The notes under the pieces are model-generated. The model was not told where the DNA came from and made no database searches. It worked only from the letters and a program-made list of their open reading frames with translations. The position numbers and the translations under genes were made by a program. This document shows, in pieces, positions 40,597 to 50,148 of a stretch of DNA of 64,000 nt (the stretch's first letter is position 1; every line of letters begins with the position of its first letter). Origin of the DNA: Salinisphaera dokdonensis (GTDB lineage Bacteria; Pseudomonadota; Gammaproteobacteria; Nevskiales; Salinisphaeraceae). The stretch is from positions 1 to 64,000 of the forward strand of contig NZ_APND01000004.1 in assembly GCF_040361215.1 (NCBI RefSeq). The letters are read 5' to 3'.

Positions 40597-42396
40597 ATGC
40601 AGTCACGCATACGCAATTTTTCCATCATCGCGCATATCGACCACGGCAAGTCGACGCTCGCGGATCGCTTCATCCAGGCCTGCCGGGGGCTCACCGAGCG
40701 GGAAATGGCCGAGCAGGTGCTCGACTCCATGGATCTCGAGCGTGAGCGCGGGATTACCATCAAGGCGCAGGCAGTCACCCTCGACTACCAGGCGGCCGAT
40801 GGCGAGACCTACCATCTGAACTTCATCGATACGCCGGGGCACGTGGATTTTTCCTACGAAGTCTCGCGCTCGCTGTTCGCCTGCGAAGGCGCATTGCTGG
40901 TGGTGGACGCATCGCAGGGCGTCGAAGCCCAGAGCGTGGCCAACACCTATACGGCGATCGAGCAGGATCTCGAAGTCCTGCCCGTACTCAACAAGATCGA
41001 TCTGCCCGCCGCCGACCCTGATGGCGTGTCGCAGCAGATCGAGGACGTGATCGGTATCGACGCCACCGATCGGCTGCTTTGCTCCGCCAAATCGGGCGAG
41101 GGCATAGCCGACGTGCTGGAAGCAATCATCCGTCGCATTCCGGCGCCGGAAGGCGATCCCGAAGCGCCGTTGCAGGCGTTGATCGTGGACTCCTGGTTCG
41201 ACAACTACCTCGGCGTCGTGTCGCTGGTGCGTATCCGCAACGGTCGGCTCGCGAAGGGCGACCGTATGAAGGTCATGTCGACCTCACGTGAGTACCAGGT
41301 CGACGACGTCGGCATCTTCACGCCCAAGAAAAAGCCGCTGGCAGCGCTGGAAGTCGGCGAAGTCGGTTACGTGATCGCAGGCATCAAGGATATCGACGGC
41401 GCGCCAGTGGGCGATACGCTCACCCACGCGCATGCGCCCTGTGCCGAGCGGGTGCCCGGCTTCAAGCAGGTGCAGCCGCGCGTGTTCGCCGGGGTGTTCA
41501 CGGTGGATTCCGACCAATACGAGGATTTCCGTGACGCGCTCTCGAAGCTGCGCCTGAATGATTCCTCGTTGAACTACGAGCCGGAAACGTCGGCCGCCCT
41601 CGGTTTCGGTTTCCGGATCGGCTTCCTCGGCATGCTGCACATGGAAATCGTGCAGGAACGCCTGGAGCGTGAGTACGGTCTGGATCTCATCACCACCGCG
41701 CCGACGGTGGTTTACGAGGTGCTCACCACCTCAGGCACCGTGCTCTCGATCAGCAATCCGCAGTCGCTGCCCAGCGTCGGCGAGATCGAGGAAATCCGCG
41801 AGCCGATCATCCACGCCAGTATTCTGATGCCGCAGGAGTATGTGGGCCCGGTTCTGCAGCTGTGCATGGAAAAGCGCGGCGTGCAGAAGGACATGCAGTA
41901 CATGGGCAACTCGGTGGCCATGAACTTCGAGCTGCCGTTATCGGAAGTCGTGCTCGATTTCTTCGACAAGCTGAAATCGGTGTCGCGTGGATTCGCTTCC
42001 TTCGAATACGATTTCGCGCGTTTCCAGGCGGCGCAGCTTGTACGCCTGGACGTCTTGATCAACGGCGACCCGGTCGATGCGCTCGCGCATATCGTGCATC
42101 GTGACAAATCCTACGAGCGTGGCAAGGCGCTGGTGGAGAAGCTCAAGAAGATCGTGCCGCGCCAGATGTTCGACGTCGCGATTCAGGCCACGATCGGCAC
42201 GCGCATCATCGCGCGCACCACGGTAAAGGCCATGCGTAAGAACGTGACCGCCAAGTGCTACGGCGGTGACGTCTCGCGCAAGCGCAAGCTGCTGGAGAAG
42301 CAGAAAGAAGGCAAGAAACGCATGAAACAGGTGGGCAGCGTGGAGATTCCGCAAGAAGCCTTCCTCGCCGTGCTCTCGACCGACGACTCCGATTAG
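40597..42396 (+). CDS. lepA: Elongation factor 4 (LepA) GTPase
   Basis: A 599-residue translational GTPase that acts on stalled or initiating ribosomes. The G motifs are IIAHIDHGKSTLADR (G1), RGITI (G2), DTPGHVDFSYEVSRS (G3) and NKIDLP (G4). The LepA-specific C-terminal domain is present (YGGDVSRKRKLLEKQKEGKK). Exact family length supports ATG 40597, not an upstream start at 40546. It leads the lepA-lepB-rnc-era-recO-pdxJ block. Confidence 0.98.
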   Translation: MQSRIRNFSIIAHIDHGKSTLADRFIQACRGLTEREMAEQVLDSMDLERERGITIKAQAVTLDYQAADGETYHLNFIDTPGHVDFSYEVSRSLFACEGALLVVDASQGVEAQSVANTYTAIEQDLEVLPVLNKIDLPAADPDGVSQQIEDVIGIDATDRLLCSAKSGEGIADVLEAIIRRIPAPEGDPEAPLQALIVDSWFDNYLGVVSLVRIRNGRLAKGDRMKVMSTSREYQVDDVGIFTPKKKPLAALEVGEVGYVIAGIKDIDGAPVGDTLTHAHAPCAERVPGFKQVQPRVFAGVFTVDSDQYEDFRDALSKLRLNDSSLNYEPETSAALGFGFRIGFLGMLHMEIVQERLEREYGLDLITTAPTVVYEVLTTSGTVLSISNPQSLPSVGEIEEIREPIIHASILMPQEYVGPVLQLCMEKRGVQKDMQYMGNSVAMNFELPLSEVVLDFFDKLKSVSRGFASFEYDFARFQAAQLVRLDVLINGDPVDALAHIVHRDKSYERGKALVEKLKKIVPRQMFDVAIQATIGTRIIARTTVKAMRKNVTAKCYGGDVSRKRKLLEKQKEGKKRMKQVGSVEIPQEAFLAVLSTDDSD

Positions 42397-42416
42397 CGCG
42401 CGGGAGCGTGTAGGCG

Positions 42417-43196
42417 ATGAACAACGTGCATATGGATTTCGAGGCCTGGCTTGCGATCGCAACCCTGGTGACCGGTGTCGTGTGGCTGGTGGATCGGCTC
42501 GTGCTGCGCGCGCGTCGTGGCCCGCACGAGGAGGCGAACGCCGTCATCGAATTCGCGCGTTCGTTCTTCCCGGTGCTGATCGCCGTTCTGGTACTGCGTG
42601 CTTTCGTGTTCGAGCCGTTCCGTATTCCCTCGAAGTCCATGGTGCCGACGCTGCTCGTTGGCGACTTCGTGCTCGTGAACAAGTTCAGCTACGGACTGCG
42701 CGCACCGGTTTTCCATACCAAGTTTCTTGATCTGGGCGAGCCCGAGCGTGGCGACGTCGTGGTGTTTCGCTATCCGCCGGATCCCACCAAGGACTACATC
42801 AAGCGTGTGATCGGCATGCCGGGCGATCAGGTCGCCTACGCGGACGAGCAACTTTTCATCAACGGCGACCCCGTGTCGCTCGAGGATCTGGGTATCTACA
42901 ACGGCCCGGACGGTGAAGCATTCTCCACCATGCGCGAGTTTGTCGAATCCTTGCCGAACGGCGCCAAGCATCCGGTGCTACAGGTGGAAGGCCGGCGTGG
43001 CCCGGACGTGAGCGTCACCGTGCCGCAGGATCATTTCTTCGTGATGGGCGACAACCGTGACAACAGCGCGGACTCTCGGGTCTGGGGCTTCGTGCCGGAG
43101 CGCAACCTCGTCGGCAAGGCCTTCATGATCTGGATGAGCGTCGATTTCGGCGAATTCGACGTGCGATTCGACCGCATCGGCAATATCCTGCACTAG
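42417..43196 (+). CDS. lepB: Signal peptidase I
   Basis: A 259-residue inner membrane protease that removes signal peptides. Two N-terminal membrane helices (about residues 9-26 and 51-66) precede the catalytic Ser74 (IPSKSMVPTLLVGD) and Lys129 (YIKRVIGMPGDQV). The conserved box MGDNRDNSADSRVWGFVP is intact. It follows lepA by 20 bases. It should process the signal peptides of the exported proteins in this window. Confidence 0.97.
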   Translation: MNNVHMDFEAWLAIATLVTGVVWLVDRLVLRARRGPHEEANAVIEFARSFFPVLIAVLVLRAFVFEPFRIPSKSMVPTLLVGDFVLVNKFSYGLRAPVFHTKFLDLGEPERGDVVVFRYPPDPTKDYIKRVIGMPGDQVAYADEQLFINGDPVSLEDLGIYNGPDGEAFSTMREFVESLPNGAKHPVLQVEGRRGPDVSVTVPQDHFFVMGDNRDNSADSRVWGFVPERNLVGKAFMIWMSVDFGEFDVRFDRIGNILH

Positions 43197-43200
43197 CCAC

Positions 43201-43641
43201 ATGACTGCGAGCGTGACCATGTCTGACTGCCGACCATTCCCGGCCTCGTCTTCAATCGCTTCCATGCACCGCCAGCGTGGCATGACGATGTGGGGGCTGA
43301 TTTACGTACTCTTCACCGCTGGCCTGTTGCTGCTGGTGGGGATCAAGGCCGTGCCGGTCTATCTGAATGCCTACGATATCCGCGAGACGATCGAGTGGGC
43401 CGCCGAGCAGCCGGACCTGATGACGGTGCCGGCCGCACAGATCCAGAGCGCGATCCAGCGTCGTTTCGACGCCGGCTATGTCGACAACGTGAAAGGCCGC
43501 GACGTGGCCGTCAGCCGCGTAGCTGGCGGCGGACGCGAGATTTCGATCGCCTACGAAGTCCGTCGTCCGCTCATGTTCGACGTGTCGCTTGTCTTTGCGT
43601 TCGAGGAAACGGCGCCGCTGACGGGGACCGATGGCGGATAG
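43201..43641 (+). CDS. DUF4845 membrane protein
   Basis: About 125-146 residues. One membrane helix (MTMWGLIYVLFTAGLLLLVG) is preceded by QRG, as in DUF4845 proteins, and followed by a periplasmic domain (VPVYLNAYDIRETIEWAAEQ; QRRFDAGYVDNVKGRDV). DUF4845 genes regularly lie between lepB and rnc in gammaproteobacteria; the role is unknown. The start is uncertain: ATG 43201 lies four bases after lepB, but ATG 43264 gives the more usual N-terminus. The end overlaps rnc by 11 bases. Confidence 0.85.
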   Translation: MTASVTMSDCRPFPASSSIASMHRQRGMTMWGLIYVLFTAGLLLLVGIKAVPVYLNAYDIRETIEWAAEQPDLMTVPAAQIQSAIQRRFDAGYVDNVKGRDVAVSRVAGGGREISIAYEVRRPLMFDVSLVFAFEETAPLTGTDGG

Positions 43642-44368
43642 CAACGAAAACCAGGCACACGCGCGTGCGACGCTGGAAGCGCGTCTCGGCTATGTGTTCG
43701 AGACGCGGGAGCTGCTGGAACAGGCGCTGACACATCGCAGCGCCGCGCCCGATCACAACGAGCGGCTCGAGTTTCTCGGCGACGGGGTGCTCAACTTCGT
43801 TATCGCAGCCGCGCTGTTCGAACAATGCGTCGATGCGCCGGAAGGCGATCTGTCCCGGCTGCGTGCGGCACTGGTACGTGAACGCACGCTGGCCGTCATT
43901 GCCGATGAAATCGAACTGGGTCAGGCCATCGTTCTCGGGCCGGGCGAGATGCGCAACGGCAGCCGTCGACGTGTGTCGATTCTGGCCGACGGCGTCGAGG
44001 CGTTGTTGGGTGCGATCTATTGCGAGGGCGGATTCGACGCGGCGCGCAAGGTCATCATGCATCTCTACGCCCAGCGATTGGCCACACTGCCCAGCGCCGC
44101 GAGCCTGAAGGATTCCAAGACGCGGCTGCAGGAATGGCTGCAAGCCCGCGCTAGAAACCGCCCCGAATACGAACTGGTGAGCGTGACCGGAGCGGATCAC
44201 TGTCAGCATTTTGTCTCGCGCTGCACCCTCGTCGATACCGGCGCCGCCGTCGAAGGCGAGGGCGGTGGTCGGCGCAAGGCTGAACAGGACGCGGCCCGGC
44301 GTATGCTTGAGACACTCGAAACCGATCCGGACACGGACAACGCAGCCACCAAGGACACCCCCCAATGA
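43631..44368 (+). CDS. rnc: Ribonuclease III
   Basis: A 245-residue double-strand-specific endoribonuclease that processes rRNA precursors and mRNAs. The signature NERLEFLGDGVLNFVIA (about residues 40-56) and the second acidic motif LADGVEALLGAIYCEGG are present. A double-stranded-RNA-binding domain follows (DSKTRLQEWLQARARNRPEY; GEGGGRRKAEQDAARRMLE). It overlaps both neighbours, so it is translationally coupled to era. Confidence 0.97.
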   Translation: MADSNENQAHARATLEARLGYVFETRELLEQALTHRSAAPDHNERLEFLGDGVLNFVIAAALFEQCVDAPEGDLSRLRAALVRERTLAVIADEIELGQAIVLGPGEMRNGSRRRVSILADGVEALLGAIYCEGGFDAARKVIMHLYAQRLATLPSAASLKDSKTRLQEWLQARARNRPEYELVSVTGADHCQHFVSRCTLVDTGAAVEGEGGGRRKAEQDAARRMLETLETDPDTDNAATKDTPQ

Positions 44369-45258
44369 GCGACTCCCAGACCACCCGAAGCGGCATGGTT
44401 GCCCTGGTGGGCCGGCCGAACGTCGGCAAGTCAACGCTCGTGAATGCGCTCGTCGGCGAAAAAGTCAGCATCGTCACGCCCAAGCCGCAAACGACCCGGC
44501 ACCGTATCGTTGGCGTGCTCACCGAACCGTATATGCAGATCGCGCTGGTGGACACGCCCGGCTTGCACACCGGCCAGCGCAGCGCGCTCAATCGGGTGCT
44601 TAACGAAACCGCGATGTCGAGCCTTGCCGGTATCGACGTGGTGCTGTTCGTGGTCGAGGCTGGCCAGTGGCGCGCCGAGGACGAGGCAGCGCTGGAGCGA
44701 TTGAAGTCGTTGCGCACCCCAGTGGGGTTGATCATTAACAAGGTCGACCGCGTGCCCGACAAGACCGAGCTGCTGCCCTATATCGAGCAGATGAGCGCGC
44801 GGCGCGAGTTCGCGTTCATCGCGCCGGTTTCGGCACAGAAGAAGAAGAATCTGGATTCGATCGTTGCCGAATGTGCGTCGCGCATGCCGGAAGGCCCGTT
44901 CCTCTTCCCCGAGGACGAATACACCGACCGCAATCTACGATTCATCGCCGCGGAAACGGTGCGTGAAAAGCTCACCATGTACATGCAGCAGGAGCTGCCG
45001 TACTCCGCCGCGGTCGAGATCGAGCGCTTCGAACAGGGCGAGGAGCAGATCGAGATCCATGCCTGTGTCTGGGTCTCGCGTGACAATCACAAGGCCATGG
45101 TGATCGGCAAGGGGGGGTCGATGCTCAAGCGCATCGGTCGCGCAGCGCGCCTGGACCTGGTCGAGCGGCTGGACCATCGCGTCGATCTTCGCCTGTGGGT
45201 GAAGGTGCGCGAGAACTGGATCGACAGCGAAGCCAGCGTGCGCGATCTTGGCCACTAA
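44365..45258 (+). CDS. era: GTPase Era
   Basis: A 297-residue essential GTPase for 30S ribosome maturation. Walker A GRPNVGKSTLVNALVG (about residues 16-31), DTPGLHTGQ and NKVD are intact. The C-terminal KH domain (KAMVIGKGGSMLKRIGRAAR) binds the 3' end of 16S rRNA. It overlaps rnc by four bases (ATGA). Confidence 0.97.
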   Translation: MSDSQTTRSGMVALVGRPNVGKSTLVNALVGEKVSIVTPKPQTTRHRIVGVLTEPYMQIALVDTPGLHTGQRSALNRVLNETAMSSLAGIDVVLFVVEAGQWRAEDEAALERLKSLRTPVGLIINKVDRVPDKTELLPYIEQMSARREFAFIAPVSAQKKKNLDSIVAECASRMPEGPFLFPEDEYTDRNLRFIAAETVREKLTMYMQQELPYSAAVEIERFEQGEEQIEIHACVWVSRDNHKAMVIGKGGSMLKRIGRAARLDLVERLDHRVDLRLWVKVRENWIDSEASVRDLGH

Positions 45259-45278
45259 ACGCGGCGCTTAGCACGCCC

Positions 45279-46040
45279 ATGCGGGTCGAACTCTCGCCCA
45301 CGATCATCCTGCATCGGCGGGCCTGGCGCGATACGAGCTTTCTCATCGAGGCGTTGTCGCGCGAGCATGGCAGAATCGGCCTCGTAGCCAAAGGCGCGCG
45401 TCGGCCGAAATCGCGCTGGCGCGGGCTGCTCGAGCCCCTGGCCGCATTGCAGTTGTCGTGGAGCGGGCGTGGCGAGTTGTACACGCTCACGGATATCGAA
45501 ACGTTGCGTCGTCATGCCTTGTCCGGCAACGCGCTCATGGCGGGCTTCTATGCCTGCGAACTGGTGCTGCGCCTGATTGCCCGCGACGACCCTCATCCTG
45601 CAATCCACGACAGCCTTTCGGCGCTACTCGCGGCCTTGTCCGACGGCGCGCCGGCGATTGTGGCGCTGCGGTTCTTTGAGCGCGATCTGCTCGATGAGCT
45701 GGGCTACGGTGTGCCGCTGGATACCACCAGCGATTCCGGCGAAGCCGTCGTCGCCGATGCCGATTATTTCTACGATGCCGAACTGGGCCTGCGCCGTGCC
45801 CATGGCCAGGGGCAGGCCGACGATGTGCGTGTATCCGGCGCGGCCCTCATTGGTCTCGTCGAAGGCCGCTTCCCCGGACGGGCCCAGGTACATGAGGCTC
45901 GCGCCCTGATGCAGGCCGCCATCGCGCCGCATCTGGGCGGTCGCCCCTTGAAATCGGTGGAAACGCTCAAAGCAATGCAGGCATTCAAGGCGTCCGGCAG
46001 CCCGGCCGCCAGCGCCCCGTCTTCCGGAGATCGACAATGA
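45279..46040 (+). CDS. recO: DNA repair protein RecO
   Basis: A 253-residue protein that helps load RecA with RecF and RecR. The N-terminal OB fold (TIILHRRAWRDTSFLIEALS; HGRIGLVAKGARRPKSRWRG) and the helical domain (ALVAALSDGAPAIVALRFFE-like stretch and LLDELGYGVPLD) are recognisable. The zinc-finger cysteines of some RecO proteins are absent, as in E. coli. ATG 45279 is chosen; its 3' end overlaps pdxJ by four bases. Confidence 0.93.
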   Translation: MRVELSPTIILHRRAWRDTSFLIEALSREHGRIGLVAKGARRPKSRWRGLLEPLAALQLSWSGRGELYTLTDIETLRRHALSGNALMAGFYACELVLRLIARDDPHPAIHDSLSALLAALSDGAPAIVALRFFERDLLDELGYGVPLDTTSDSGEAVVADADYFYDAELGLRRAHGQGQADDVRVSGAALIGLVEGRFPGRAQVHEARALMQAAIAPHLGGRPLKSVETLKAMQAFKASGSPAASAPSSGDRQ

Positions 46041-46804
46041 CCAACAACCACAACTCAAACGGCCACGCGCCGCTGCGCCTGGGTGTGAACGTGGACCATG
46101 TGGCTACACTGCGCCAGGCCCGCGGTACCACCTATCCCGATGTGGCTGCCGCCGCGCGTTCGGCGATGGCGGCCGGCGCCGACAGCATCACCGTGCACCT
46201 GCGTGAGGATCGCCGACATATTCAGGATGCCGACGTGGAGGCGCTCACCGCGGCCGGCGATGTGCCGGTGAATCTCGAGATGGCACTGACAGCGGAAATG
46301 CTCGATATCGCCGATCGGCTCAAGCCGCGCGACGCCTGTCTCGTACCCGAGCGCCGCGAGGAGCTGACCACCGAGGGTGGCCTCGACGTCGCCGGCCAGG
46401 TCGAAGCAGTACGCGACGCCGTGACCCGGCTGCAGGGCGCGGGCATCCATGCCGCGCTGTTCATCGATCCGGATACCGCTCAGATCGACGCCGCAGCGGA
46501 CGCCGGCGCGCGTGTTATCGAACTGCATACCGGCGCCTATGCCGATGCCGCCGAAGGCGGCGACCGCGATGCCCAGCTCGAACGGATCGAGTCAGCGGCC
46601 GCCCACGCGCACTCGCTCGGCATCGAGGTGCATGCTGGTCACGGGCTGACTACCGACAATGTCGGGCCCATCGCCGCGATCGAAGCCATCGTGGAGCTCA
46701 ATATCGGCCATGCACTGATCGCAGATGCGGTTTTCGTCGGTATTGCCGAAGCCGTGCGCGCGATGCGTGCCGCCATGGATAGCGGGCGTCGCGCGCTGCG
46801 TTGA
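46037..46804 (+). CDS. pdxJ: Pyridoxine 5'-phosphate synthase
   Basis: A 255-residue TIM-barrel enzyme that condenses 1-deoxyxylulose 5-phosphate with 3-amino-2-oxopropyl phosphate. Motifs GVNVDHVATLRQARGT (about residues 12-27), VHLREDRRHIQDADV and VHAGHGLTTDNVG are intact. It ends the block starting at lepA. The product supplies PLP, used by CysM next door. Confidence 0.97.
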   Translation: MTNNHNSNGHAPLRLGVNVDHVATLRQARGTTYPDVAAAARSAMAAGADSITVHLREDRRHIQDADVEALTAAGDVPVNLEMALTAEMLDIADRLKPRDACLVPERREELTTEGGLDVAGQVEAVRDAVTRLQGAGIHAALFIDPDTAQIDAAADAGARVIELHTGAYADAAEGGDRDAQLERIESAAAHAHSLGIEVHAGHGLTTDNVGPIAAIEAIVELNIGHALIADAVFVGIAEAVRAMRAAMDSGRRALR

Positions 46805-46882
46805 CGCGGCCTTGGTTCATGCGCGTTGCACACCACTGAAACCCCGTTAACCTGTCGTGGTCCGCACTGCTAGAATCCGCCA

Positions 46883-47803
46883 ATGAACAGCAAGAACAAC
46901 CTTTATCCCACCCTCGATCAGTTCGTCGGCAACAGCGCGCTGACGCGACTGCAACGGCTGCCTGAAAGCTATGGCGGCGACGCATCGAACACGCTGCTGG
47001 CCAAGCTCGAGGGCGACAATCCCGCCGGTTCGGTCAAGGATCGGCCCGCCTACAGCATGATCCGGCGCGCCGCGGAGCGCGGCGAGATCAAGCCCGGCGA
47101 TACGCTCATCGAGGCGACCAGTGGCAATACCGGCATCGCGCTGGCCATGGTTGCGGCCATGCAGGGCTATCGGATGGTCCTGATCATGCCGGAGAACATG
47201 AGCGAGGAACGCCGCGCGTCGATGCGGGCCTACGGTGCGGAGATCATTTCCGTGTCCGAGTCCGAGGGTATGGAAGGCGCTCGAGACCTGGCTGCCGAGA
47301 TGCATCGCGACGGCAAGGGCGTAGTCCTCGACCAGTTCGCCAATCCCGACAACCCGCGTGCCCATTACGAAACCACCGGGCCGGAACTCTGGAACGCCAC
47401 GAACGGCCAGATCACGCATTTTGTGGCGACCATGGGTACCACCGGCACCATCATGGGTTGCTCGCGCTATCTCAAGGAAAAGAACCCCGATATCCAGATC
47501 ATCGGCGTGCAGCCAGCGGGCGAGTCCAAAATTCCCGGTATCCGCCGCTGGCCCGAGGAATATCTGCCGAAGATCTTCGAGCCGGAGCGTGTCGATCGCG
47601 TGATCGACGTCGAGCAGAACGATGCCGAGACCGCGATGAAACGTCTTGCCAGGGAAGAGGGCGTCTTCGCGGGGCCGTCCTCCGGCGGCAGCGTTTTTGC
47701 CGCCCTGACACTGGCCCAGGAGTTGGAGAACGCCACGATCGCCATGATCATCTGCGATCGGGGTGATCGTTATCTGTCGACCGGGGTGTACGACAAGCCG
47801 TGA
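46883..47803 (+). CDS. cysM: Cysteine synthase B (CysM)
   Basis: A 306-residue PLP enzyme that makes cysteine (or S-sulfocysteine) from O-acetylserine. The PLP-Lys motif NPAGSVKDRPAYSMI (about residues 48-62), the substrate loop EATSGNTGIALAM and the phosphate-binding MGTTGTIMG are present. The KDRPA sequence and the RRWPEEYLPKIFE loop fit CysM rather than CysK. A 78-base gap from pdxJ probably holds its own promoter. Confidence 0.95.
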   Translation: MNSKNNLYPTLDQFVGNSALTRLQRLPESYGGDASNTLLAKLEGDNPAGSVKDRPAYSMIRRAAERGEIKPGDTLIEATSGNTGIALAMVAAMQGYRMVLIMPENMSEERRASMRAYGAEIISVSESEGMEGARDLAAEMHRDGKGVVLDQFANPDNPRAHYETTGPELWNATNGQITHFVATMGTTGTIMGCSRYLKEKNPDIQIIGVQPAGESKIPGIRRWPEEYLPKIFEPERVDRVIDVEQNDAETAMKRLAREEGVFAGPSSGGSVFAALTLAQELENATIAMIICDRGDRYLSTGVYDKP

Positions 47804-47849
47804 AGCTGTCCTTGATGATTCCAGACCGCCAGATACGGATGCGACGCGC

Positions 47850-49184
47850 ATGAGTCGGCGCCAGCGCCGGCGCAAGCCGGCCGAACGAGGGGTGATCGAG
47901 ATACAGGACCTCGCCAGCAATGCGCGCGGCGTCGGTCATGTCGACGGCAAGGCCGTCTTCGTGGCCGATACGCTGCCCGGCGAGCAGGCCCTGTATCGGC
48001 CGACCAAACGGAAGAAGAACTACGAGGAAGCCAGCCTCGAGACGCTGTTCTCGGCCTCCGAGAAGCGGGTCACGCCGCGCTGTGCGCATTTCGGCCTCTG
48101 TGGTGGCTGTGCGCTTCAGCACGCGGGCGAGAACGCCCAGCTCGAGTTCAAGCAGCAGCAGCTCCTGGATGCGCTCGAACGCGTGGGCAAGGTGATGCCG
48201 GATTCGGTGCTCGACCCGCTGGTCGACGCGCGCTGGGGTTACCGTCGGCGCGCGCGCCTGGGCGCGAAATACGTGCCGAAGAAGGGCGGCACGCTGGTGG
48301 GTTTTCGTGAGCGCGGCGCACCGTTCATTGCGCTGCTGCAGCGCTGCGAAGTGCTGGTCGAATCGGTCGGCAGCCGGCTGACCGATCTGGCGACGCTCAT
48401 CGACGGGCTGTCGATCCGCGAGCGCCTGCCTCAGATCGAGGTCGCCGCGGCAGACAATGCCGTCGCGCTCGTCTTCCGCGTGCTGGACGAACCCACCGAG
48501 GCGGATCGCGAACGGCTGCGTGCGTTTGGCAGGGAGTTCGGTTTCTCGATCTATCTTCAGCCCGGTAACGAAGACACGATCGCGCCACTGGATGCCGATG
48601 CGCCGGCGCTTTACTACGATCTGCCGGCCTACGACGCGCGGCTGTATTTCCAGCCCAACGATTTCGTCCAGATCCATGCCGGCATCAATGCCCGCATGAT
48701 CGACCAGGCCCTGGAACTGCTCGACGTACACGAAAATCACAGCGTGCTGGAACTGTTTTCCGGGCTGGGCAACTTCTCGATCCCGCTGGCCCGCAAGGCG
48801 GCGCGCGTGGTTACGGTCGAGGGCGAGACATCGCTGGTCGAGCGGGCACGGGAAAACGCGCGTATCAACGGCGCGGACAATATCGAGGCGCATGTCGCCA
48901 ATCTGTTCGAGCCATCCGCGGATGCGCCGTGGATGAACAGGAAGGTCGATCGCGTGCTTATCGATCCGCCGCGTTCCGGTGCAGCGGAGATGCTGGAGGC
49001 GATTGCGGCGACTGGCGCCGAACGGATCGTCTACTGTTCCTGTCATCCGGCCACGCTAGCGCGCGATGCCGGGGAACTGGTGCATCAGCACGGCTACCGA
49101 TTGACCCATGCCGGCGTGATGGACATGTTCCCGCACACGGCACACGTTGAATCCATGGCCGTATTCACCCGAGAAAGCGCGTAA
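47850..49184 (+). CDS. rlmD: 23S rRNA (uracil-1939-C5)-methyltransferase RlmD
   Basis: A 444-residue SAM-dependent methylase. A TRAM domain at the N-terminus (IEIQDLASNARGVGHVDGKA) is followed by the [4Fe-4S] ligands (CAHFGLCGGCALQH, about residues 77-90, and an earlier-partner Cys). The SAM motif VLELFSGLGNFSIPLA and the catalytic Cys in RIVYCSCHPATLARD are intact. ATG 47850 is preferred to an upstream start at 47763. Confidence 0.95.
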   Translation: MSRRQRRRKPAERGVIEIQDLASNARGVGHVDGKAVFVADTLPGEQALYRPTKRKKNYEEASLETLFSASEKRVTPRCAHFGLCGGCALQHAGENAQLEFKQQQLLDALERVGKVMPDSVLDPLVDARWGYRRRARLGAKYVPKKGGTLVGFRERGAPFIALLQRCEVLVESVGSRLTDLATLIDGLSIRERLPQIEVAAADNAVALVFRVLDEPTEADRERLRAFGREFGFSIYLQPGNEDTIAPLDADAPALYYDLPAYDARLYFQPNDFVQIHAGINARMIDQALELLDVHENHSVLELFSGLGNFSIPLARKAARVVTVEGETSLVERARENARINGADNIEAHVANLFEPSADAPWMNRKVDRVLIDPPRSGAAEMLEAIAATGAERIVYCSCHPATLARDAGELVHQHGYRLTHAGVMDMFPHTAHVESMAVFTRESA

Positions 49185-49657
49185 TGGCTACCGAGATCGA
49201 GCACAAGTTTCTGGTCGTCGGCGACGAATGGCGCGATGCAGCGCACGCCCGTCAGGATTTCGAGCAGGGCTATCTCTGCGGCGACGGCCCGGCGTCGGTG
49301 CGCGTGCGTATCGAAGGCAGTCGCGCGAACATCAACGTGAAGGCCGCCGTGGTGGGCAGCGTGCGCGCCGAGTACGAATACCCCGTGCCGCTCGAGGATG
49401 CGCGTGAAATGCTGGCGACACTGTGCGTAGCGCCGCCTGTGATCAAGACGCGTCACTGGGTAGCGTACGCCGGACATACTTGGGAAATCGACGAGTTCGC
49501 AGGCGAAAACGCGCCGTTGATCATAGCCGAGATCGAGGTGGACAGCGTCGACGAGACGTTCGAGCGGCCGGCCTGGCTCGGCGAAGAGGTGACCCACGAT
49601 CGTCGCTACTACAATCATGCGTTGGCCTTCAGCCCGTATGCACGGTGGACGTCCTGA
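49184..49657 (+). CDS. CYTH-domain protein (triphosphate-tunnel enzyme)
   Basis: A 157-residue single CYTH domain. The EIEHKFLV start (ExExK) and charged strands along the tunnel (SVRVRIEGSRANINVKA; YEYPVPLEDAREML; HTWEIDEFAGENAPLIIAEI) fit the family, which includes inorganic triphosphatases and class IV adenylate cyclases. Proteins of this size are usually triphosphatases. It overlaps rlmD and the next gene by one base each. Confidence 0.9.
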   Translation: MATEIEHKFLVVGDEWRDAAHARQDFEQGYLCGDGPASVRVRIEGSRANINVKAAVVGSVRAEYEYPVPLEDAREMLATLCVAPPVIKTRHWVAYAGHTWEIDEFAGENAPLIIAEIEVDSVDETFERPAWLGEEVTHDRRYYNHALAFSPYARWTS

Positions 49658-50148
49658 TGTCTGCAACGCCTCGCATCGAGATCGACCTGTCCCAGCAGAC
49701 GTTGACCCTGTTCGACGCTGACGGCGACGAAATCAAGCAGTACCTCGTATCGACCGCCACGAAAGGCGGCGGTGAGTTCGAGGGCAGCCATCAGACGCCG
49801 CGTGGTAGCCATCGCATTCGCGCCAAGATCGGCGCCGGCGCCGCGCCGGGCACGGTGTTCAAGGGCCGGCGCCCCAACGGCGAGGTGTATTCCCTGGAAC
49901 TGGCCGAGGCGTCGCCGCGCCGCGACTGGATTCTGTCGCGCATTCTGTGGCTGTGCGGTGAGGAAGTCGGTCGCAACCGGCTCGGCGGTGTCGATACCAT
50001 GCGCCGCTTCATTTATATCCACGGCGCGGCGGATACGGCGGTCATGGGCAAGCCGGGCTCGATCGGCTGTGTTCGCATGACCAACAGTGACGTGATCGAT
50101 CTGTTCGATCGGGTGCCCGTGGGCACGAAGGTTGAAATCAATGAGTGA
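49657..50148 (+). CDS. L,D-transpeptidase (YkuD) family protein
   Basis: A 163-residue YkuD-domain protein. The catalytic motif runs from FIYIHGAADT to GSIGCVRMTNSDVIDLF, giving the HXXG...SXGCVRM pattern with active-site Cys. It has no obvious signal peptide, so either export is non-standard or it acts inside the cell; several short homologues share this feature. Next gene nagZ, overlapping by eight bases, is a cell-wall recycling enzyme, which supports a murein link. Confidence 0.88.
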   Translation: MSATPRIEIDLSQQTLTLFDADGDEIKQYLVSTATKGGGEFEGSHQTPRGSHRIRAKIGAGAAPGTVFKGRRPNGEVYSLELAEASPRRDWILSRILWLCGEEVGRNRLGGVDTMRRFIYIHGAADTAVMGKPGSIGCVRMTNSDVIDLFDRVPVGTKVEINE